64,000 bases of DNA. Origin: Betaproteobacteria bacterium (GTDB lineage: Bacteria; Pseudomonadota; Gammaproteobacteria; Burkholderiales; Rhodocyclaceae). The stretch covers positions 62,001-126,000 of the forward strand of contig VEPL01000025.1 in NCBI GenBank assembly GCA_012026885.1, read 5' to 3'. Each line of letters starts with the position of its first letter. Position 1 is the first letter of the stretch. The position numbers were made by a program, and so were the translations under genes. Under the pieces are notes generated by a model. It had not been told where the DNA came from and ran no database searches. It worked only from the letters and a program-made list of their open reading frames with translations. This document shows, piece by piece, positions 45,807 through 54,280 of the stretch.

Positions 45807-46496
45807 ATGCCCGCTATGGAAGTTATCGATTTGATCAGCGCAACTCGGCTTTCCGAGGATGAGTTTTGGGAAAAGTCGGCGCTCGGCATTTCGCTAAGGC
45901 GAATGGCAGATGATCCGCGCTATTTTCCGAGGATTGCCTTCGAGAACACCGAGGGTTTGGCGGCAATCTACAACACGTATCTCGAGGAGCCCTCGCATAA
46001 CGACATTGTGGTGTTCATTCACGATGATGTATGGCTGGACGACTGCTTTTTTGCCGACCGCATCATTGAGGGCCTAACGCATTTCGATGTGGTCGGCGTG
46101 GCAGGTAATGCCCGGCGCTTGCCGCGGCAACCGGCATGGGCTTTCGATACCCTCGATCTGCAATGGGGGGATCGGGCGACGCTGAGTGGTGCGGTAGCCC
46201 ACGGGGAAGCGGCGTGGGGTTCGATACTGCAATTTGGTCCATCTCCAAGGGAGTGCGAGTTGCTCGACGGGGTGATGCTGGCGGCGCGGCGATCTTTGCT
46301 GCGTGGCGCGAAAATCGGTTTCGATCCACGGTTCGATTTCCATTTTTACGACATGGATTTTTGCCGGGTCGCACGCAGCAAGGGACTGCGCATTGGTACC
46401 TGGCCGATCGCGCTGACGCACCAGAGTCGCAGCGCGTTCGGAACGGAGGGGTGGCGCAGGGGCTATGACCGCTATATCGGGAAGTGGGGTGATTGA
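45807..46496 (+). CDS. GT2-like glycosyltransferase, probable
   Basis: The protein has 229 residues from the ATG at 45807 (the frame also holds an upstream TTG at 45801). A GT-A-like core shows NTEGLAAIYNTYLEEPSHND, then IVVFIHDDVWLDDCFFADRI with a DD pair that could bind the nucleotide-sugar metal. Later come LLDGVMLAARRSLLRGAKIG and FDFHFYDMDFCRVARSKGLR. It resembles the StrF-type or short GT2 proteins. It is the last gene before the pilin gene and may act on pilin or on a surface glycan (inference). Confidence 0.65.
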   Translation: MPAMEVIDLISATRLSEDEFWEKSALGISLRRMADDPRYFPRIAFENTEGLAAIYNTYLEEPSHNDIVVFIHDDVWLDDCFFADRIIEGLTHFDVVGVAGNARRLPRQPAWAFDTLDLQWGDRATLSGAVAHGEAAWGSILQFGPSPRECELLDGVMLAARRSLLRGAKIGFDPRFDFHFYDMDFCRVARSKGLRIGTWPIALTHQSRSAFGTEGWRRGYDRYIGKWGD

Positions 46497-46644
46497 GGAG
46501 TGTGTGTCGGTGCATGTCGCCCTGGTGACGATTTTTGTCACTGTGCGCTTCGGTTCATTGCTCTGCCGAGTTGGCTCCTTTGGTAATTGCATGGAAATCA
46601 ATCGGTTGTGTTGCGCTGTTGCGCTTCGGTTTGGCTGCCCGGGC

Positions 46645-46660
46645 TGGCATGGAACTTGTT
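46645..46660 (+). promoter_or_regulatory. Candidate sigma-54 promoter of the pilin gene
   Basis: TGGCATGGAACTTGTT (46645-46660) matches the sigma-54 pattern TGGCACGN4TTGCW at most positions: GG and the T of the -12 box are right, but the -12 GC is GT. The expected start would be near 46671, 41 bases before the ATG, with a ribosome site AAAGGAG in between. Pilin genes are often sigma-54 dependent, and a sigma-54 regulator is encoded at 8402-9817. The weak -12 element keeps this tentative. Confidence 0.45.
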
Positions 46661-46711
46661 TAACAACACGTCAGCGGTTTTCCGCTCTTTTCGCGAAAAA
46701 AGGAGATTTAC

Positions 46712-47146
46712 ATGAAACGGATTCAACAAGGCTTTACGCTGATCGAACTGATGATCGTTGTGGCGATCATCGGCATTCTGGCGGCCATCGCGCTGCCGGC
46801 TTACCAGGACTACACCGTCCGCTCCAAGGTTAGCGAACTCATGCTCGCCGTCTCGGCCGGCAAAACGCCGGTGGCCGAGTATTACCAGATCAAGGGTTCG
46901 TTGCCGCCCGTTGGTTCGGTCAGCATCGACTCTCAAAGCTCCAACTACGTGAGCGCGGTTACGTGGACCGGTACGGCGATTCTCGGTACTGCCGCCACCG
47001 CCAACATGGGCAATTCGGCCGCAGACGCTGCGCAGATCAACCTGTTTCCGCAGTCCACCGCTGGCAATGCCGTGCTCAACTGGACCTGTGGTCCTGCGGG
47101 TACCAAGCAGATGCCGCGCAAGTACCTGCCGGCTTCCTGCAAGTAA
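46712..47146 (+). CDS. pilA: Type IV pilin major subunit PilA
   Basis: The 144-residue prepilin has a 7-residue leader MKRIQQG and the class IVa start [20 protein letters not shown], with the conserved Glu5 of the mature protein (FTLIE). PilD-type peptidase would cut after Gly7 and methylate the new Phe. Two cysteines (in NWTCGPAG and LPASCK near the C-terminus) can form the disulfide loop of type IVa pilins. It stands alone between a candidate sigma-54 promoter and a terminator. Ser/Thr-rich stretches such as [20 protein letters not shown] may be glycosylation sites, which fits the glycosyltransferase downstream (inference). Confidence 0.95.
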   Translation: MKRIQQGFTLIELMIVVAIIGILAAIALPAYQDYTVRSKVSELMLAVSAGKTPVAEYYQIKGSLPPVGSVSIDSQSSNYVSAVTWTGTAILGTAATANMGNSAADAAQINLFPQSTAGNAVLNWTCGPAGTKQMPRKYLPASCK

Positions 47147-47162
47147 TTCTCAACCGTTCTTG

Positions 47163-47191
47163 AAAAATGCCCCGCTCGGGGCATTTTTTTT
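47163..47191 (+). terminator. Rho-independent terminator after pilA
   Basis: The arms AAAAATGCCCC (47163-47173) and GGGGCATTTTT (47178-47188), loop GCTC, run into further Ts up to 47191. It closes the pilA transcript, so the gene downstream at 47237 either has its own weak promoter or depends on read-through. Confidence 0.9.
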
Positions 47192-47236
47192 GTCGTATCT
47201 ACGTACGAAGGTTTCTGATCCGCCCAGAGTAATGCA

Positions 47237-49156
47237 ATGTTCAGGCGTCCGTCGGCGTTTCTGCTTCTGCTCGGTATCCTTCTCTGCCTGATTTATGCTG
47301 CAGGGTTATACGGTGGCTTCTTTTTTGATGACACGGCCAATCTCCTGTTATCCGACGGGGTGCGCCTTGGCCGACTGGATTTTGGGAGCCTGAGCGCTGC
47401 ATGGCACAGTGGTGCGGCGGGCTTGGGGGGGCGCCCGCTGGCGCAACTGACCTTCGCCTTGGGATTCTACGTTTCCGGATTTGATCCCTTCGCGTTCAAA
47501 TTAACCAATCTTGCCATCCACTGGGGGAACGCCTGCCTGGTGTTCATGTTGGCAACTCGGGTTGGCGTTTCCCTGGGGTTGTGCGAACGAGGTGCTGCAC
47601 GGGGGGCCATGGTTTCGGCCGCCCTTTGGGCCCTGCATCCGCTACAGCTGACTACCGTGCTGTTCGTTGTCCAGAGAATGACCAGCTTGTCGGCCTTGTT
47701 CGTTCTCGGCGGCCTGCTACTGCATCTGGCCGGACGGGAGCGCAGCGGTTGGACGAGGCCAGCCTGCCTGGCAACAGCGTGGTTGATTTGCTGGCCGCTG
47801 GCCTGTTTCTCCAAGGAAACAGCCATTCTTTTTCCGTTTTATGTGCTGGTTTGGGAGGTCTTCGTGCGCCCGAGGCAGACCGGAGCGTTCGATCGCGGCG
47901 CGTGGGCAATTATTGTGGGTGTGGTACTGTCGTCCATCGTGGCGTTAGGCTATCTGGTGTCGGATTCCGGTGCCTGGTTATGGGCCGGCTACGATTTCCG
48001 CCCATTCACGTTGACTGAACGTCTGCTCACACAGGCTCGGGTGATCTGGTTCTATCTGGGTCTGATTTTCTTCCCCCGCAACAGTGTCCTCGGTCTTTAT
48101 CACGACGACTTCGGTCTGTCCGGCGCCTTCCTCGAGCCCTGGACGACGCTTCCCGCGATCTTGGGGATTCTCGCGCTCGTCATGGGCGCCTGGCGTATCC
48201 GCAAAGCGCAGCCAGTCGTGGCCTTCGCGCTCGCCTGGTTCCTCTTCGGGCATCTGGTGGAATCGACGGTATTGCCGCTGGAGCTCGCCTATGAGCATCG
48301 CAACTATCTCCCGTCGGTTGGCATCGCGATCGCCATTGGAGTGCTGATATCTCGGGCGGTGTCTGCTGGCGGAGGAATCAAACGAATACTGTTTTTGGCG
48401 ACGGGAGTGCTAGTGGTAACGCTTTCGGCGACGACGGCGGCGCGGGCCTATCAGTTCGGCGATGACCTGCGGCGAACCCAAACCGAGGCGCTGAATCATG
48501 AATCGTCGCCCCGGGCTCAATACGAAGCCGGGCTGGTGTTGATGTCGATTGCCGGCGCAACGTCAGCTGATGCGGCTTTGCCTGCCTACGCAGCCGCGCG
48601 CCACCATTTCAAACGGGCGATGGCGCTTGATCCGGCGATGAAATCTGCCGGACTCGGGATCATTCGTCTCGATTGCCTGCAAGGACAGCAACCCTCGGCG
48701 GCAATGCTCGATGAAATCGTCTTGCGCCTGACATCGAAGCCCTTTGCGCCCGGGGATACCGGATTCTTCTTCAGCTTGAAGGAACTAGGTGCCGGCCATG
48801 CGCCGTGTCCCGGGCGAGTTGCGATCGATACATTGTTCCAGGCCGGTACCGGGAGCGCGCGTGTTGCACCCCAGTTCAAAGCACGGATTCATTCCTGGCA
48901 TGCGGATTACCTTTGGCTGGTCGCTCGCGACAGGGCGGCAGCACTCTCGGCAATCGATCAATCGCTGGCACTGGTTCCGTGGAACGCTAGCAACCGCCTC
49001 AAGCGCGCGCAATTGCAGTACCTCGGTGGCGAGGATGAACGCGAGGCAGCTGTTCAGGAGATGCGCCAGCTACTTTCTGCACGCCTCCTTCCGTCCGAAC
49101 GGGCATTGGTCACGCAACTGCTGGCAGCTGCTCCCGGAGCGCCGTCAGGACGGTAG
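47237..49156 (+). CDS. TMTC-like membrane glycosyltransferase (GT-C fold) with a C-terminal TPR region
   Basis: The 639-residue protein has about ten or eleven membrane helices to residue 415 and a soluble TPR-like C-terminus (about 430-639). The first external loop has the GT-C acidic pair in GGFFFDDTANL (Asp31-Asp32). Then come RPLAQLTFALGFYVSGFDPF and KLTNLAIHWGNACLVFMLAT, the RPL...F...G..P..FH..N...H..N pattern of TMTC-type protein O-glycosyltransferases. Such enzymes use lipid-linked sugar and modify proteins at the periplasmic side. Its place 90 bases after pilA, as for TfpO/TfpW in Pseudomonas, suggests pilin O-glycosylation (inference). Its 3' end overlaps the convergent GT41 gene by 12 bases. 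Confidence 0.75.
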   Translation: MFRRPSAFLLLLGILLCLIYAAGLYGGFFFDDTANLLLSDGVRLGRLDFGSLSAAWHSGAAGLGGRPLAQLTFALGFYVSGFDPFAFKLTNLAIHWGNACLVFMLATRVGVSLGLCERGAARGAMVSAALWALHPLQLTTVLFVVQRMTSLSALFVLGGLLLHLAGRERSGWTRPACLATAWLICWPLACFSKETAILFPFYVLVWEVFVRPRQTGAFDRGAWAIIVGVVLSSIVALGYLVSDSGAWLWAGYDFRPFTLTERLLTQARVIWFYLGLIFFPRNSVLGLYHDDFGLSGAFLEPWTTLPAILGILALVMGAWRIRKAQPVVAFALAWFLFGHLVESTVLPLELAYEHRNYLPSVGIAIAIGVLISRAVSAGGGIKRILFLATGVLVVTLSATTAARAYQFGDDLRRTQTEALNHESSPRAQYEAGLVLMSIAGATSADAALPAYAAARHHFKRAMALDPAMKSAGLGIIRLDCLQGQQPSAAMLDEIVLRLTSKPFAPGDTGFFFSLKELGAGHAPCPGRVAIDTLFQAGTGSARVAPQFKARIHSWHADYLWLVARDRAAALSAIDQSLALVPWNASNRLKRAQLQYLGGEDEREAAVQEMRQLLSARLLPSERALVTQLLAAAPGAPSGR

Positions 49157-51817
49157 GTTTGAACTCCCCAGCCTAGCGCACCAATTGCGCCAGAGGTCGC
49201 GAATGGTTGCCTCGAAATTGTGAGCGAAGCGCTCAGCATCGAATATCGGTGATCCGAGGACCTGCGCGCGTTGCCGTGCCCGCAGTTCAGTGCGGCGGTC
49301 AAGGGCGCCGGCGAATGCGACGGCCTTCTCGAAATACTCCTCTTCACTGTTTGCTATCCAGTCCTGGAGGCCGGTGTTGGCCAGCAGTCCGACTCCCTGT
49401 CGGGAGAGGAAGCGATGCCCGGCAAGGGTCAGCACGGGAACGCCCATCCACAGAGCCTCCGCCGTGGTCGTTCCGCCAGTATAGGGAAAGGGGTCGAGCG
49501 CGATGTCAATGTCGTTGTAGGCCTCGAGATATTGCTTGCGCGGGACACCGCGCTTCAGAATCAGGCGATCCGGGTCGATGCCCTTTTCACCGAAGCGCTG
49601 GCGCCAGGTGCGCTGATTTTCTTCTTCCTGGAACATGCCGGCCATCAGGCAGAGCTTGCTGCCGGGCACAGCCTTGAGAATTCTTGCCCACAAGCTGATA
49701 ACGCCATCGTTCAGCTTGGTCAGGTTATTGAAGCAGCCGAATGTCACGAAACCATTGGCAACTGCAGGCGGCGGCCCGACCACGACATCGTCCTTGGGCG
49801 GCGTGAAGCAGAGCCGCGTTTGGGGCATGCGCACAATCTTCTCGGTGAAATACCGCTCCTGCGATTCCGGCAGGGTCCAGGGATCGGCGATCAGGTACTC
49901 GATCTCGGCAACGCCGGTTGTGGCGAAGAAGCCAAGCCAGGTCACCTGTACTGGCGCCGGGCGCCAGGCGAACATCGGCATGCGGTTGTGAAGCGTGTGC
50001 CCTGAAAGGTCGATCAGGATGTCGATGCCGTCCTGCCGTATCAGTTCGCCTGCGGCCTTGTCGGGGAGGCCGAGCAGCGAACGCCAGCCGGCGAATGCCG
50101 ATTTAAGCCTGGCAGTCAGTGCATCGTCGGTGTGCGAGTTCGAATAGGCGAAGAGCTTGAGATTGGGCGATTTGCACAATGCGTGAATGACATTGTCGAG
50201 GAAGAAGCCGACCGGATGCTCCCACATGTCCCCCGAGACGAAACCGATATTCAGGGGACGCTCTGGCAGCGGCGAGTTTTCCCAATGGTCGAACCGGTTT
50301 GTCGCCTTGCGCGTAACCAGTTCTCCGTAGCGCCTGGCCTCGGCCAGAAGGGCTTCCGGGGTCTGGTCGCTCAGATAGTTGTGGAGAAAGATCAGCGTAC
50401 TTTGTGCTGTAAGGTGCTGTGGCTCGGACTTGATCGCATCCTGGAGTACCTCGAGTGCCTGATCGAGTTTACCGAGCGTGGCATAGCCCATGCCAAGGTT
50501 TATTTTCGCGTCGATATTTTCCGGATCCAGCCGAATGGCGGTTTCAAATGCCTCCGTTGCCTCGATCGGGCGGCAAACCTGCCAAAGCGTTATCCCGAGA
50601 TTGATGTGGGCCTGGACATGCTCGGGATTCAGTTCCAGCGCACGGCGATAGTTCTCTATTGCCAGATCGAGGCGGCCAAGAAGGTTGAGTACCCCGGCCA
50701 GATTTCCATAGGCAATGGCAGAGTCCGGTTGCAGGCGAATCGCGGTTCGAATGGATTCCGCGGCTTCCTGAAGGCGGCCTAGTTTCTGGAGGGCATTGCC
50801 CAGGTTGCTGTGCGCTATCGATGATTGTGGGTGAAGCTCTGCGAGTTCCCGAAATATCGTGGCCGCCGCTTCGGACTCATCCATTTTGAGCAATACGTTC
50901 CCGAGTTCATTGCGTGCTTCGAAGAAAGCGCCGTCGATATCGACGGCTTTCCGGAAGTACTCTGCGGACTCCTCATACTTGTTTTGCGCTTGCAGGCAGC
51001 ATGCGATGCCGTAGTAGGAGAGGGGCAGTTCCCCCTCCTTTCCGAGCGCCAGGCGGTAGGCTGCGATAGCCTCGTCGAAGCGTTCCAGAGACGCCAAGGC
51101 GGCAGCCAGATTTCTGTGGGCCTGTGGTGAGCCTGGATCGCGTTCGACCGCTGCGCGCAATTCCGTGATCAGTGTTTCGTCCTGCCCCAATTCGATGGAA
51201 GTCTGAATGTAACCTTGCAGGGCAGGCTGGAATTCTGGCTTGCGACCAAATACGCCGCGGTAATGATCGAGGGCTTCGGCGGGAAGACCTCTATTGCGTA
51301 GCGAAGTCGCCAGGTTGCAACGGACTTCGTCGTATTCGGGCTGACTCACGAGAACGTGACGATGGCAGGCGATGGCTTCATCGAAACGGCCGGACTCGTC
51401 GAACACGTAGCCCAGGGCAACATGCGCCTCGGTAAAATCGGGTTTGCGGTCGATGGCGCTTCGATAGCTGGCGATAGCACTGTCGAAATCACCAACTTGA
51501 ACGTAGGCATTGCCGATATTGAAATAGGCTGCGGCATAGGCATCGTCGAGTTCGATTGCCTGCCGGTAGGCGGCGATCGCTTCGACTGTTTCGCCTCTGG
51601 CCAGATGAACGTTGCCGAGATTGAGTCTAGCGCGTGCCAGACCCGGGCATAGTTTCGCGGCCGACTGGTACAGGGTCATTGCCTCATCCAGTTTGCCTTC
51701 CTCCTCGAGGGCATTGCCCTGATCGATCAGGCGAATTGCTTCCGGGGAGTCGGTAGTTTCCGGGCTCGCGGAATGCGGTGCATCGGTCTTTTTGCGAAAT
51801 CGGTCGAAGAAGCCCAC
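49145..51817 (-). CDS. TPR plus O-GlcNAc transferase-like protein (GT41, SPINDLY type)
   Basis: The protein has 890 residues from a GTG (MGFFDRFRKKTD); a TTG at 51835 would add six. About twelve TPR repeats span residues 25-480, followed by a GT41 catalytic domain (about 523-890). The domain matches known OGT signatures: GFVSGDMWEHPVGFF with the conserved His (about 534), QVTWLGFFATTGVAEIEYLI, CFNNLTKLN with the nucleotide-binding Lys (about 701), and LDPFPYTGGTTTAEALWMGV. GT41 enzymes add single sugars to Ser/Thr of proteins in the cytoplasm. In bacteria some act on flagellins, autotransporters or pilin-type substrates. It is convergent to the TMTC-like gene near pilA, and the target is unknown. 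Confidence 0.88.
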   Translation of the reverse strand: MGFFDRFRKKTDAPHSASPETTDSPEAIRLIDQGNALEEEGKLDEAMTLYQSAAKLCPGLARARLNLGNVHLARGETVEAIAAYRQAIELDDAYAAAYFNIGNAYVQVGDFDSAIASYRSAIDRKPDFTEAHVALGYVFDESGRFDEAIACHRHVLVSQPEYDEVRCNLATSLRNRGLPAEALDHYRGVFGRKPEFQPALQGYIQTSIELGQDETLITELRAAVERDPGSPQAHRNLAAALASLERFDEAIAAYRLALGKEGELPLSYYGIACCLQAQNKYEESAEYFRKAVDIDGAFFEARNELGNVLLKMDESEAAATIFRELAELHPQSSIAHSNLGNALQKLGRLQEAAESIRTAIRLQPDSAIAYGNLAGVLNLLGRLDLAIENYRRALELNPEHVQAHINLGITLWQVCRPIEATEAFETAIRLDPENIDAKINLGMGYATLGKLDQALEVLQDAIKSEPQHLTAQSTLIFLHNYLSDQTPEALLAEARRYGELVTRKATNRFDHWENSPLPERPLNIGFVSGDMWEHPVGFFLDNVIHALCKSPNLKLFAYSNSHTDDALTARLKSAFAGWRSLLGLPDKAAGELIRQDGIDILIDLSGHTLHNRMPMFAWRPAPVQVTWLGFFATTGVAEIEYLIADPWTLPESQERYFTEKIVRMPQTRLCFTPPKDDVVVGPPPAVANGFVTFGCFNNLTKLNDGVISLWARILKAVPGSKLCLMAGMFQEEENQRTWRQRFGEKGIDPDRLILKRGVPRKQYLEAYNDIDIALDPFPYTGGTTTAEALWMGVPVLTLAGHRFLSRQGVGLLANTGLQDWIANSEEEYFEKAVAFAGALDRRTELRARQRAQVLGSPIFDAERFAHNFEATIRDLWRNWCARLGSSNLPS

Positions 51818-51899
51818 GCTAAGGTATCCGGTCAAATTTTGTTAGACTCCGCCGGTCGGGCATGGCGCAGTGGGCGTCCAGGCCAGCGTAACCGGTGGG

Positions 51900-52226
51900 A
51901 TGAACGATGGTGGCGAGATGTTACTAGATTGGTTCGATGCGAGCGAAGCGGTTTCCTATGCCGAAGGCCTTGTCGGCAAGATCAATGCCCTGAAGGAAAG
52001 TGGATCCGGAAAGGGCTGGCGGCCTGAAAAGAGCGAAAAGGCGCTTACGGAGAAATTCGAAAAGCTCATCAACGATGCGCGCATCTTTGCCAAGGGCCGT
52101 CGCCTCAACGTCTACAAAAAGGCCAAATTCCTGAATGCGGTCAAATGGGGTTTGCGCGAGACCGGGAACGACGATGCCTTTGTGGACAAGGTTGTTTCGG
52201 TTTTGACCGTGGCTATCAATGGTTGA
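51900..52226 (+). CDS. Small hypothetical protein, unknown family
   Basis: The protein has 108 residues from the ATG at 51900. A GTG at 51870 would add 10 residues, and an ATG at 51918 with GGTGG before it is also possible. It is helical and charged: WFDASEAVSYAEGLVGKINA, then KALTEKFEKLINDARIFAKG and YKKAKFLNAVKWGLRETGND. No signal peptide or membrane segment is present. It is divergent from the GT41 gene, with an A/T-rich gap (51818-51869) that may hold promoters, and it precedes the GT2 gene by 24 bases. I do not recognise the family. Confidence 0.55.
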   Translation: MNDGGEMLLDWFDASEAVSYAEGLVGKINALKESGSGKGWRPEKSEKALTEKFEKLINDARIFAKGRRLNVYKKAKFLNAVKWGLRETGNDDAFVDKVVSVLTVAING

Positions 52227-52250
52227 GTCGGCTGGACTGGCAGGGAGCCG

Positions 52251-53132
52251 GTGAGCGTTCCGCAAAGCCTCTCGGTCGTCATCCCGGCGCGCAACGAGGC
52301 GGCGGGGTTGCGGCGGATTCTGCCGCCGCTCGTCGGGTTGCTGCCCGATGCGGAAATTATCGTGGTCGATGACGGTTCAGACGACGATACGGCTGCAGTT
52401 TGCGCCGAGTTTCCGGTGCGGCGCCTGCGCCACCACTACCCGCTGGGCAATGGCGCCGCGATCAAGGCGGGCGCCCGGGCGGCTACCGGAGAGGTCATCG
52501 TCTTCATGGACGCCGACGGGCAACACCAGCCTGAAGACATCCCGCAGCTGCTCGCGAAGTTCGCCCAAGGCTACGACATGGTCGTCGGTGCCCGCGAATC
52601 GGGTTCGCATGCTGGTGCACACCGTGCCGTTGCCAATGACCTCTTCAGCCGTTTCGCGAGCTGGATGGTCATGCAGACCGTCGAGGATCTCACCTGCGGT
52701 TTCCGTATTGTCCGTGCCGACAAGTTCCGCAAATTTCTCTACCTGCTGCCCAACGGATTCTCGTATCCGACCACGATCACGATGAGCTTCTTCCGGGCGG
52801 GCTACAGCATCGCCTACGTACCCATCCACACACCGCGGCGCATCGGTACCAGCCACATACGCCCTTTGCGGGATGGCGTCCGCTTCCTGCTCATCATCAT
52901 CAAGGTCGGCACGCTCTATTCGCCGCAAAAGCTCTTTTTGCCGGTGAGCGCCGGTTTTTTCCTGACCGGGCTGGCCTACTACGGCTACACGTTCTCGACC
53001 GCCGGGCGCTTCACCAACATGAGCGCACTGATGTTCATCTCCGCCATCCTCACCTTCCTGATCGGCATCGTGTCCGAACAGATATCCGCGCTGCACTACA
53101 AGGGCATGGATGATGGCGAGGGTCCGCATTGA
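52251..53132 (+). CDS. GT2 glycosyltransferase with C-terminal membrane helices, DPM1-like
   Basis: The protein has 293 residues from a GTG with GGGAG a few bases before. The GT-A fold shows SVVIPARNEAAGLRRILPPL, IIVVDDGSDDDTAAVC and VIVFMDADGQHQPEDIPQLL (DxD). Two C-terminal helices follow (about 225-245 and 262-280). This is the layout of dolichol/undecaprenyl-phosphate sugar transferases, so it may load a sugar on undecaprenyl phosphate. A lipid-linked sugar of this kind is what a TMTC-like or GT-C enzyme would use (inference). It overlaps the next gene by 4 bases. Confidence 0.85.
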   Translation: MSVPQSLSVVIPARNEAAGLRRILPPLVGLLPDAEIIVVDDGSDDDTAAVCAEFPVRRLRHHYPLGNGAAIKAGARAATGEVIVFMDADGQHQPEDIPQLLAKFAQGYDMVVGARESGSHAGAHRAVANDLFSRFASWMVMQTVEDLTCGFRIVRADKFRKFLYLLPNGFSYPTTITMSFFRAGYSIAYVPIHTPRRIGTSHIRPLRDGVRFLLIIIKVGTLYSPQKLFLPVSAGFFLTGLAYYGYTFSTAGRFTNMSALMFISAILTFLIGIVSEQISALHYKGMDDGEGPH

Positions 53133-54280
53133 ACAGCCCGGAAGGGGATACGTCGACGATCAGCGTGTTGATGGCGTCGACTTCCTTTCCTGCCGACGCG
53201 GACGATTGGCGCGGCCGCTTCATCCACGACATGGCCGCGGCCATTGGCGCTTCCGGAAACGTCGACCTTTCCCTTTGGGCTCCACCCGGTACCTTGCCTG
53301 ACCATGTCGCTTCCGCTCTCGGCGCCGGAGATGCAGTCTGGTTGAAAGGACTGGCAGAGAGTGGGGGTATCGCGCACCTGCTGCGCCGGCGTCCGTTGGC
53401 TGGCTGCCTCGCCGGCATCAGACTGGTGCGTCGACTGAACCGGGCCTGTGTCGATTTCGCCGGTTCCAGGCGGTCGACCGTGGCGCACGTGAATTGGCTG
53501 CAGAATGCCTTGTCGCTGCGCGGCACAGGCTTGCCGGCCCTGATCACGGTGCTCGGCAGCGATCTTGGCCTGCTGCGCCTGCCCGGCATGACGGCGCTGG
53601 TTCGCTCCGCACTGCGCGGTCGGCGCGCGATCCTCGCGCCCAATGCGGAATGGATGCTTCCGGAACTACACCGCCGCTTCGGTGACCTGGCAGAAGTTCG
53701 GGCCATCCCTTTCGGCCTACACGAGCGCTGGTTTGCCGTCGAGCGTCAGCCTGGAGCATCGGCCAGCGGCGACTGGCTGATGGTGTCGCGCGTGACGCGG
53801 GCCAAGCTCGGCCGTTTGTCTGACTGGGGCCATGCGCTGTTCGGGGATGGCCGCAGACGGCTGCACCTGATCGGCCCGGCGCAGGAGTCGATCGACTTGC
53901 CGGCATGGGCGATCCGCCACGGGCCAGCCACGCCGGAGGTGCTGGCGCGGGAATGGTTTCCGCGCGTTCAGGGCCTGCTTACGCTGAGTACTCATGACGA
54001 GGGGCGTCCGCAGGTAATGATGGAAGCGATGGCCGCCGGACTTCCGGTCGTCGCTACCGATCTTCCCGGGCATTGCGATCTTGTCCGCGATGGCCAAACG
54101 GGATTCCTGGTGAGGTCGGTAGCTGAAGCCGAAACAGCCATGGCGCGTCTTGATGATTCCGCCCTCAACATGACAATGGGGGCTGCTGCACGGGATTGGG
54201 CAACGGCGGAGATCGGATCCTGGCCCGATACGGCTGGTCAGTATTGTCGGGCGTATGCCGAACTCCTGGGGCGGCCCTGA
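53129..54280 (+). CDS. GT4-type glycosyltransferase
   Basis: The protein has 383 residues from a TTG (MNSPEGDTSTISVLMASTSF) that overlaps the GT2 gene. The GT-B fold shows FPADADDWRGRFIHDMAAAI at the N-terminus, a C-terminal domain with LMVSRVTRAKLGRLSDWGHA and TLSTHDEGRPQVMMEAMAAG, then LPVVATDLPGHCDLVRDGQT. The EGRPQ segment stands where the Glu of the usual EGFP/EGLP occurs. It uses a nucleotide sugar to extend a surface glycan. The acceptor is unknown. Confidence 0.85.
   Translation: MNSPEGDTSTISVLMASTSFPADADDWRGRFIHDMAAAIGASGNVDLSLWAPPGTLPDHVASALGAGDAVWLKGLAESGGIAHLLRRRPLAGCLAGIRLVRRLNRACVDFAGSRRSTVAHVNWLQNALSLRGTGLPALITVLGSDLGLLRLPGMTALVRSALRGRRAILAPNAEWMLPELHRRFGDLAEVRAIPFGLHERWFAVERQPGASASGDWLMVSRVTRAKLGRLSDWGHALFGDGRRRLHLIGPAQESIDLPAWAIRHGPATPEVLAREWFPRVQGLLTLSTHDEGRPQVMMEAMAAGLPVVATDLPGHCDLVRDGQTGFLVRSVAEAETAMARLDDSALNMTMGAAARDWATAEIGSWPDTAGQYCRAYAELLGRP

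Noticed and set aside
46525-46541. A small hairpin GTGAC/GTCAC upstream of pilA
   Set aside because: The stem is only five bases and lies far from the promoter and the gene ends, so chance is a fair explanation.
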